This document shows positions 14,221 through 20,527 of a stretch of 39,909 nucleotides of DNA, piece by piece. The notes under the pieces were generated by a model. That model saw only the letters and a program-made list of their open reading frames with translations. It was not told where the DNA came from and ran no database searches. The position numbers and the translations under genes are program-made. The stretch is from Armatimonadota bacterium (GTDB lineage Bacteria > Cloacimonadota > Cloacimonadia > Cloacimonadales > TCS61). Location: assembly GCA_013203665.1 (NCBI GenBank), contig JABMPU010000202.1, forward strand, positions 1 to 39,909. The letters run 5' to 3'. How positions within the stretch are numbered: the first letter of the stretch is position 1; each line of letters opens with the position of its first letter.

Positions 14221-14930
14221 TTTATTCTCCTTGTTTTTTTTATTTTTTCCGGTTCTTCTCTAATGCAGGTCCCACAGTCACCTTTGAGACCTTCATAGCA
14301 CATATAATCATCATAATATTCTAAACAGGTGGGCTGAAGTGTATTTAAACAACCACCACAAACCAGATTTTGAGGATTTGGACCATCACATCTTAATTGG
14401 CATGTCGGGCAAATATACATACATGCACCACACAAGCGACAGACATCAGATCTTCTATCAAAAGGTGTTGTTATTCTCAACTTTCCACCCCTTTCAACAA
14501 ATCCTATTGCTTTAGCATCCATCTGTTCTTCACACATTCTTACACATAATCCACAGTATATACAATCTTCCCAATCCGGTTTGAATCTAACTTTCTGGAC
14601 ACCGAATTTAGCTGCCAGATCCTGAATTGTTTTTGAAGTTGGACAGGAAGCAATCAGAAGCTCAATCAGCACCTTTCTTGCCCGAATTACTCTTCTTGAA
14701 GCAGTTCGGATATTAAGTCCCTCCTCAACAAGATAGGTACAAGACGAAACAAGTCTGGTGTTGTCATCTTTTCCAATCTCTACTACACAGAGTCTGCATC
14801 CTCCCCAGGAAGTGAGTCCTTCATTATAACATAGAGTGGGTATTTCCAATCCTAAAAATTTAGCTGCTTCCAGAATTGTCCAGCCTTCCGGTGCTTCAAA
14901 ATCTATACCATCAATTTTTATATTAGGCAT
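14217..14930 (-). CDS. NuoG N-terminal-like 2Fe-2S/4Fe-4S electron-transfer protein
   Basis: A 237-residue protein corresponding to the N-terminal part of NuoG/HydA. It has a plant-type 2Fe-2S ferredoxin site (C34, C45, C48, C64), then two CxxCxxCxxxC 4Fe-4S sites (C123-C133 and C164-C174). The His-Cys 4Fe-4S site normal between these in NuoG is not kept. After residue 175 come eight more cysteines (C177, C181, C191, C194, C202, C211, C219, C222), an unusual Cys-rich tail that could hold extra clusters or zinc. It overlaps its neighbours by 8 and 4 bases, so stoichiometric production with the NuoF-GltD fusion is likely. Probably a wire between flavin centres. Confidence 0.85.
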   Translation of the reverse strand: MPNIKIDGIDFEAPEGWTILEAAKFLGLEIPTLCYNEGLTSWGGCRLCVVEIGKDDNTRLVSSCTYLVEEGLNIRTASRRVIRARKVLIELLIASCPTSKTIQDLAAKFGVQKVRFKPDWEDCIYCGLCVRMCEEQMDAKAIGFVERGGKLRITTPFDRRSDVCRLCGACMYICPTCQLRCDGPNPQNLVCGGCLNTLQPTCLEYYDDYMCYEGLKGDCGTCIREEPEKIKKTRRIK

Positions 14931-17900
14931 TTTTCCTCGCTTCTTCTTTTTCGTTTTTCAGTTCTTCCAGAAACTGTTGTCCCTCTTTAGTCTCAAGGTC
15001 ACATCTTAAGCAAAGTTTGGCTTCTTTTATTGCCTGTTCTTCCTCAAATCCGAGTTCTACTTCTCCAAAATTTGATTTTCTTTCTTCAGGAGATAAATAT
15101 GGCATTATTTGTGATCTTATTTCCTGTAATTCTTCTTCAGAAAGTTCAAGAGGTTCAATATATTTAGAAGGTCGGTTTAATTTATATTCTCTTTTAACTT
15201 TTTCACCTTTCAGGAATTGTTCAATTGACTCTGATGCGATTTTTCCAGCAGCGATAGCCTGAATAACTGTATTTGAAGCCATAACAATATCCCCTCCGGC
15301 AAAAATTCCGTTCTGTGTTGTCTGCAATGTCTCCGTATCCACTACAATATTACCACCTTCTGTAACCTGTAATTCTGTGCCTTTATCTAGGAAGGAAGTA
15401 TCCGGATATTCACTGATAGCAACAATCAGGTTATCAAGTTCTGCAATAAACTTTGAGCCTTCAATAGGTATTGGCTTTCTTCTACCTGATGCATCCACTT
15501 CACCCAGTTCCATTTTTACAAATTCGCAGCCTTTAAGAACTCCATTTTTAGAGATTATTTTCGTGGGAGAAGTTAAGAATTTTATTTCAATACCTTCTTC
15601 AAGAGCAGCATCTATTTCTTCCTGATAAGCAGGCATTTCGTTAATTGTTCTTCTATAATAAATCGTAACCGTATCGGATAATCCCTTTCGTAATAAAGCT
15701 CTTGCTGCATCAACTGCTGAATTTCCTCCACCTACAATTCCAACCTTTTTACCAATCTTTATTTCTCTATCCATATTGATATCTTTAAGTACTTCAAGAC
15801 CATATAATACTCCTTTTGAATCCTCACCGGGAATACCCAATTTCCAGGATTGATGACCTCCAGTTGCTATGAAAATCGCTTTGAAATTCTGATCGTAAAG
15901 TTCTTGTATGGTGAAATCTCTACCTAATTCCTTTTCAGTTTGAATCTCAAATCCTGAGCTTTTTATAAATTCTAAATCAGCATTAAGGATTTCCCTCGGT
16001 AATCTGAATTTTGGGATTGCTGTTGTTAGCATACCACCGACAACAGATAATTTTTCAAAAACAGTTGCCTGGTATCCTTTTTTTGCTAGGTAGAATGCAC
16101 AGGTAAGTCCAGCAGGACCTGAGCCAATTATCGCCACCTTTTCTTTATTTTTATCTACAGTAGAATCAGTTTGTAAACATAAACCGTTTTTTAATCCATA
16201 ATCTGTTACAAATCTTTTCAATCCTCTTATTGAAACTGGTTTTCCAGCTTCACCTGCACGGCATTTAGATTCACAAGGATGATGACATACACGAGCAACA
16301 ACAGAAGCAAAAGGATTTTCACTCTTTATCACATCCAGAGATTCTTCATATCTTTTCCTGGCAATAAGAGCAATATACAGTGGAGCTTCTGTATCTATCG
16401 GGCAGGTATGTTGACAGGGAGATGAAATAATATTTTTGCATACTGCTGCATCACATCTTTTTTTGTTTATATGATCAAGATATTCCTGTCTAAAATATCT
16501 AAGAGTCGATAATACTGAATTGGGAGCTGTTTGTCCCAAGCCGCATAAAGAAGTATCTTGTATCACATAAGCTAATTCTTCCAAGGTTTTCAAGTCTTCT
16601 TCTTTGCCATTTCCATTGGTTATATCTGTAACTATCTCAAGCATTTTTTGAATACCTTTTCTGCAAGGAAGACATTTACCGCAGGATTCGTCTAAAAGGA
16701 AGGTTAAAAAATATTTAGCTATATCCACCATACAGGTACTTTCATCCATAACGATCAGACCACCTGAACCCATTATTGAACCTGCTTGAGTGAGAGAATC
16801 ATAATCTATGGGTAAGTTGATAAGTTCTTTGGGGATACATCCACCTGAAGGACCTCCTGTTTGAACCGCTTTGAATCTTCTTCCATCAGGGATTCCTCTT
16901 CCAATATCGTAGATTATTTCCCTGAGAGAGATACCCATTGGAACTTCAACCAGTCCTGTATCCTGAACTTTGCCAACTAAAGAGAATATTTTCGTTCCTT
17001 TACTTTTTTCACTTCCAATACTCGCAAACCAATCTGCTCCTTTATCTATAATAAGAGGAATATTTGCCCAGGTTTCTACATTATTTATATTTGTCGGTTT
17101 ATTACGAAGTCCTTTCTGCACAGGGAAAGGTGGTCTTTGTCTGGGCACTCCTCTTTTGCCTTCAATGGAAGCAATCAAAGCAGTTTCTTCGCCGCAGACA
17201 AAAGCTCCTGCACCTTTGGCAATTTTTATATCAAAATCAAATCCGGAACCAAGAATATCTTTACCAAGCAAGTCAAGTTCTCTTGCCTGATTTATTGCAA
17301 GCGTAATATTCTTTACAGCAAGGGGATATTCTTCTCTAACATAAATCCATCCTTCTCTTGCTCCAATAGCGAAAGCACCGATTATCATACCCTCCAGAAC
17401 ACTATGAGGATTTCCCTCAAGCAGACTCCTATCCATATAAGCACCCGGATCTCCTTCATCAGCATTGCAGATTATGTATTTGAAATCACCCGGTGTTTTT
17501 TTGCAGAATGACCATTTATAACCAGTGGGGAAACCTCCTCCTCCTCTACCTCGTAAACCTGATTTTTTGACTGCATCTATCACTTGCTCAGAATTCATTT
17601 GAGATAGTACTTTTTCAAGTGATTTATATCCTCCAACAAACAGGTAATCGTCAATACTGGTAGGATCTATCAAAGAATTATTTCCCATAATAAGACGGTA
17701 TTGCTTTTTGTAGAAGGAAATATCCTGGAAAGATGGAGTTTTTTCACCGGTAATTATATCTGAATAAATCAATCTATCTATGATTTTTTTGTTCATCACA
17801 GTTTCAAGAATAATCTCTTCCGCATCTTCAGGATCAACATTATGATAAAATATTTCATCAGGATAAATGATGATATTAGGTTCAGCTTCACAGAAACCGT

Positions 17901-18087
17901 GACAACCAGTTACTTTAATGCTAATTTTATCTTCAAGCTTATGTTTTTCTAATGCATCCTGAAAAGCCTGAATAACCTTCAAGGATCCACGCGCCTGACC
18001 ACATGTGCCAGAAGAAATTGTAATACAGGGCAGATTGGATGAACTTTCTTTAATAATTCTATTTCGTAGAGAATCGAGATTTTTCAT
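14923..18087 (-). CDS. NuoF-GltD fusion flavoprotein
   Basis: A 1054-residue fusion. Residues about 15-105 are a thioredoxin-like ferredoxin domain with C29, C62 and C66. Residues about 135-545 are NuoF/HydB: GLRGRGGGGFPTG (177-189) for FMN/NADH, and a 4Fe-4S site C469, C472, C475, C515. Residues about 550-630 match the GltD/NfnB N-terminal iron-sulfur domain (PCQHTCPID, CHHPCESKC). Residues 648-985 are the FAD/NAD(P) oxidoreductase, with GSGPAG (655-660) and GGGNSA (786-791). A charged tail carrying CLRC ends the protein. One polypeptide thus joins an NADH-reactive FMN site and an NfnB-like FAD site. Overlaps at both ends suggest translational coupling. The HydB-type C-terminal double 4Fe-4S domain is absent, replaced by GltD. 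Confidence 0.92.
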   Translation of the reverse strand: MKNLDSLRNRIIKESSSNLPCITISSGTCGQARGSLKVIQAFQDALEKHKLEDKISIKVTGCHGFCEAEPNIIIYPDEIFYHNVDPEDAEEIILETVMNKKIIDRLIYSDIITGEKTPSFQDISFYKKQYRLIMGNNSLIDPTSIDDYLFVGGYKSLEKVLSQMNSEQVIDAVKKSGLRGRGGGGFPTGYKWSFCKKTPGDFKYIICNADEGDPGAYMDRSLLEGNPHSVLEGMIIGAFAIGAREGWIYVREEYPLAVKNITLAINQARELDLLGKDILGSGFDFDIKIAKGAGAFVCGEETALIASIEGKRGVPRQRPPFPVQKGLRNKPTNINNVETWANIPLIIDKGADWFASIGSEKSKGTKIFSLVGKVQDTGLVEVPMGISLREIIYDIGRGIPDGRRFKAVQTGGPSGGCIPKELINLPIDYDSLTQAGSIMGSGGLIVMDESTCMVDIAKYFLTFLLDESCGKCLPCRKGIQKMLEIVTDITNGNGKEEDLKTLEELAYVIQDTSLCGLGQTAPNSVLSTLRYFRQEYLDHINKKRCDAAVCKNIISSPCQHTCPIDTEAPLYIALIARKRYEESLDVIKSENPFASVVARVCHHPCESKCRAGEAGKPVSIRGLKRFVTDYGLKNGLCLQTDSTVDKNKEKVAIIGSGPAGLTCAFYLAKKGYQATVFEKLSVVGGMLTTAIPKFRLPREILNADLEFIKSSGFEIQTEKELGRDFTIQELYDQNFKAIFIATGGHQSWKLGIPGEDSKGVLYGLEVLKDINMDREIKIGKKVGIVGGGNSAVDAARALLRKGLSDTVTIYYRRTINEMPAYQEEIDAALEEGIEIKFLTSPTKIISKNGVLKGCEFVKMELGEVDASGRRKPIPIEGSKFIAELDNLIVAISEYPDTSFLDKGTELQVTEGGNIVVDTETLQTTQNGIFAGGDIVMASNTVIQAIAAGKIASESIEQFLKGEKVKREYKLNRPSKYIEPLELSEEELQEIRSQIMPYLSPEERKSNFGEVELGFEEEQAIKEAKLCLRCDLETKEGQQFLEELKNEKEEARKNA

Positions 18088-18509
18088 TCATCCTCCTTTT
18101 TAGTAATGTTACTAAAAAATAATGGATAAGCTTTGTAGAAGGATAAAAGTTCATCTTCCAGGTTTTCAAACTCCACCAGATGCTTTTTACACCCTCGTCG
18201 CGAACAGATCTGGATATTGCCGCCGGTAAAGGATTTTAAAACAACCATCGGAGCATTGCATTTATCACACAAGCGCTCTCCTCTTAAATCTGCATTACAA
18301 TGTGGACAGAAGAATAATACAATTGCATCCATAGGTAAATCAATTTCAGAGATAATTTCATAGCTTCCATAAAGCGAACTTAAATATAGGAAGCCGCTTT
18401 TATCTTTCAATTTTATTGAGACTTTTACACTGGGATGATTATCAATTTTCTTTTCATCAGTCATTAGACTTTGTCCACAATAAGGACACTTAACTTTTAC
18501 TTGAATCAT
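18084..18509 (-). CDS. Zinc-ribbon protein of the redox operon, unknown
   Basis: A 141-residue soluble protein with three or four cysteine pairs: CPYCG (near residue 9), FCPHCNADL, LCDKCNAP, and CSRRGCKKH. This pattern suggests two or three zinc ribbons or rubredoxin-like knuckles. No enzyme motif is seen. It overlaps NuoE by 20 bases and the NuoF-GltD gene by four, so it is embedded in the operon and likely a subunit, metal-delivery or regulatory protein of the complex. I do not recognise a named family. The other redox operon also begins with a zinc-ribbon protein (23788-24327), but the two are not obviously alike. Confidence 0.75.
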   Translation of the reverse strand: MIQVKVKCPYCGQSLMTDEKKIDNHPSVKVSIKLKDKSGFLYLSSLYGSYEIISEIDLPMDAIVLFFCPHCNADLRGERLCDKCNAPMVVLKSFTGGNIQICSRRGCKKHLVEFENLEDELLSFYKAYPLFFSNITKKEDE

Positions 18510-18987
18510 CTGCTTCTTCCTCTTTTAGTTTAGCTTTATATTCATTCAACAAAGATATTGCTTTTTGAATCGTCATTTGTCCGTAATATTCTCCATCAAT
18601 CATAATAATAGGACCGATGGCACAACAACCAAGACAATTCACTGTTTCAAGAGTGAAATTCATATCAGAGGTTGTTTCCCCTGGCTCGATTTCCAGTTCT
18701 CTGGCAATTCTTTCTGCAATTCTCTGACCTCCCCTAACATGGCAGGCAGTTCCCATACAAACAGTTATGATATGCTTCCCTTTTGGAGTAAGGCTGAAGG
18801 ATTTATAAAAAGTTGCTACCCCATAAACATCGATTAGAGGTATATTCATTTTCTGGGAAACTTCATCAAATATTTCTTCCGGAAGATAGTTATAATGAGA
18901 TTGTATATCCTGTAATACAGGTATCAGTGTGTTACCATTTTTTTGAATGCATTCATCCACGACTTCAGCAACATTAGTTATTTCCAT
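18490..18987 (-). CDS. NuoE/HydC-like 2Fe-2S subunit
   Basis: A 165-residue thioredoxin-fold ferredoxin subunit. The four ligands are C77, C82, C118 and C122, in CMGTACHVRG and NCLGCCAIGP. The N-terminal helical part (LIPVLQDIQSHYNYLPEE) and VYGVATFYKSF are typical of NuoE/HydC. It partners NuoF in passing electrons from NADH/FMN. GAGGAG lies about ten bases upstream of the ATG. It is the first of five overlapping genes and follows glutamate dehydrogenase by 65 bp. Confidence 0.92.
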   Translation of the reverse strand: MEITNVAEVVDECIQKNGNTLIPVLQDIQSHYNYLPEEIFDEVSQKMNIPLIDVYGVATFYKSFSLTPKGKHIITVCMGTACHVRGGQRIAERIARELEIEPGETTSDMNFTLETVNCLGCCAIGPIIMIDGEYYGQMTIQKAISLLNEYKAKLKEEEADDSSKS

Positions 18988-19017
18988 ATTTTCTTAACTC
19001 CTCATGAATATATATGA

Positions 19018-19045
19018 TTGCAAATGATTAATCACATTATTGCAA
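19018..19045. promoter_or_regulatory. Paired TTGCAA sites between GDH and NuoE genes
   Basis: Two copies of the self-complementary hexamer TTGCAA (19018-19023 and 19040-19045) are spaced 22 bp apart, about two helical turns, with a GATTAATC palindrome between them. This could be an operator for the five-gene redox operon, but it is only a pattern in an AT-rich spacer. Confidence 0.3.
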
Positions 19046-19052
19046 AAAAAGA

Positions 19053-20384
19053 TTAAACAACCCCCTGGTCAAGCATTGAATTTGCAACTTTTAAAAATCC
19101 AGCGATATTAGCCCCTTTCACATAATCCACATAATCACCTTCTTTCCCATATTCAACACATTGGCAATGAATTGCCTTCATAATGCAATGCAATTTTTCA
19201 TCCACTTCTTCCCGAGACCAATTGTATTTTAGACTATTCTGAGACATTTCCAGACCGGAAACTGAAACACCACCAGCATTAGCTGCCTTACCAGGGGCGT
19301 ATAGCAGCTTATTATCCTGGAAAATTTTGATAGCTTCTGGAGTACAGGGCATATTAGCTCCCTCAGAAACACAGATACATCCATTCGAGACAAGTTGTTG
19401 TGCATCTTTTTCATCGAGCTCATTTTGAATAGCACATGGAAATGCAATATCACATTTAACTTCCCAAGGTCTTTTTCCCGGATGGAAGGGAACATTAAAC
19501 TCATCAGCATAATCCTGAACCATATCCCTGTTGCTTGCTCTCATCTCAAGTAAGAAATCAACCTTATCACCTTTAATTCCATCCTTATCATAAATGTATC
19601 CATCAGGACCGGAGAGAGTTACGACTTTTCCTCCTAAGTCATTTACTTTTTGAACAGCACCCCAGGCAACATTACCAAAACCGGAAACTGCTACAGTTTT
19701 CCCTTTAACAGATTCTCCTTTTGTTTTGAGCATTTCTTCTGCAAAATAAACCACACCAAATCCCGTTGCTTCAGGACGAATTAAACTTCCACCCCAATTT
19801 AAACCTTTGCCGGTAAGAACACCTGTAAACTCATTTTTCAATTTCTTATACATACCAAAAAGATAACCGATTTCCCTTCCACCAACACCTATATCACCTG
19901 CCGGTACATCGGTGTTTGGTCCGATATGTCGGAAAAGCTCAGCCATAAATGACTGGCAGAATCTCATAATTTCATTATCAGATTTTCCTTTAGCATCAAA
20001 ATCCGAACCACCTTTTCCTCCACCCATTGGTAGCGTGGTCAGACTATTTTTAAAAGTTTGCTCAAACCCAAGAAATTTTAAACCACTGAGCGTTACACTT
20101 GGATGGAAACGAAGTCCACCTTTATATGGACCTATTGCACTATTGAATTCAACACGGAATCCACGATTAACCACAACTTCACCATTATCACGAACCCAGG
20201 GAACACGAAACATAATGACGCGTTCAGGTTCAACCATTCTATCTAAGATTTTAGCTTCTTGATAGCGGGGATTAGATTCATAAATTGACCAGACAGATTC
20301 CACAACTTCTCTTACTGCTTGTAAGAATTCTTTTTGCCCCCAATCCCTTGCTTCAACTTGGTTAAGAAAATCATTCATTTTCAT
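19053..20384 (-). CDS. gdhA: Glutamate dehydrogenase (hexameric, NADP-type family)
   Basis: A protein of about 443 residues of the bacterial hexameric Glu/Leu/Phe/Val dehydrogenase family, converting glutamate to 2-oxoglutarate and ammonium, or the reverse. Visible are GPYKGGLRFHPSV, the catalytic lysine loop LPMGGGKGGSDFD, PAGDIGVGGREIG, and the Rossmann segment VAVSGFGNVAWGAV. Sequence style is of the GdhA group usually using NADP, but coenzyme preference cannot be fixed by eye. GGAGGAG at 20391-20397 places the start at ATG 20384 rather than 20399. Being 65 bp before NuoE on the same strand, it may be co-transcribed with the redox operon and supply or consume its reducing equivalents. Confidence 0.93.
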   Translation of the reverse strand: MKMNDFLNQVEARDWGQKEFLQAVREVVESVWSIYESNPRYQEAKILDRMVEPERVIMFRVPWVRDNGEVVVNRGFRVEFNSAIGPYKGGLRFHPSVTLSGLKFLGFEQTFKNSLTTLPMGGGKGGSDFDAKGKSDNEIMRFCQSFMAELFRHIGPNTDVPAGDIGVGGREIGYLFGMYKKLKNEFTGVLTGKGLNWGGSLIRPEATGFGVVYFAEEMLKTKGESVKGKTVAVSGFGNVAWGAVQKVNDLGGKVVTLSGPDGYIYDKDGIKGDKVDFLLEMRASNRDMVQDYADEFNVPFHPGKRPWEVKCDIAFPCAIQNELDEKDAQQLVSNGCICVSEGANMPCTPEAIKIFQDNKLLYAPGKAANAGGVSVSGLEMSQNSLKYNWSREEVDEKLHCIMKAIHCQCVEYGKEGDYVDYVKGANIAGFLKVANSMLDQGVV

Positions 20385-20429
20385 GAAAAACTCCTCCATT
20401 TATTTTTTTTATTTTCAATAATTTTGAGA

Positions 20430-20458
20430 GAAAATTTATTTCCAATTTTATTTGTCAA
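20430..20458 (-). promoter_or_regulatory. Possible gdhA promoter
   Basis: On the minus strand a perfect TTGACA (20453-20458) lies 69 bp before the start codon, but the sequence 17 bp further on (ATTTTC region) is a poor -10. The AT-rich gap offers other weak candidates. Confidence 0.25.
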
Positions 20459-20527
20459 ACATTTCTTTAGGTAGTTATATTTTTTATAATGAATATCCTT
20501 GTTATCTGCAATTGCACTTAATTTATA

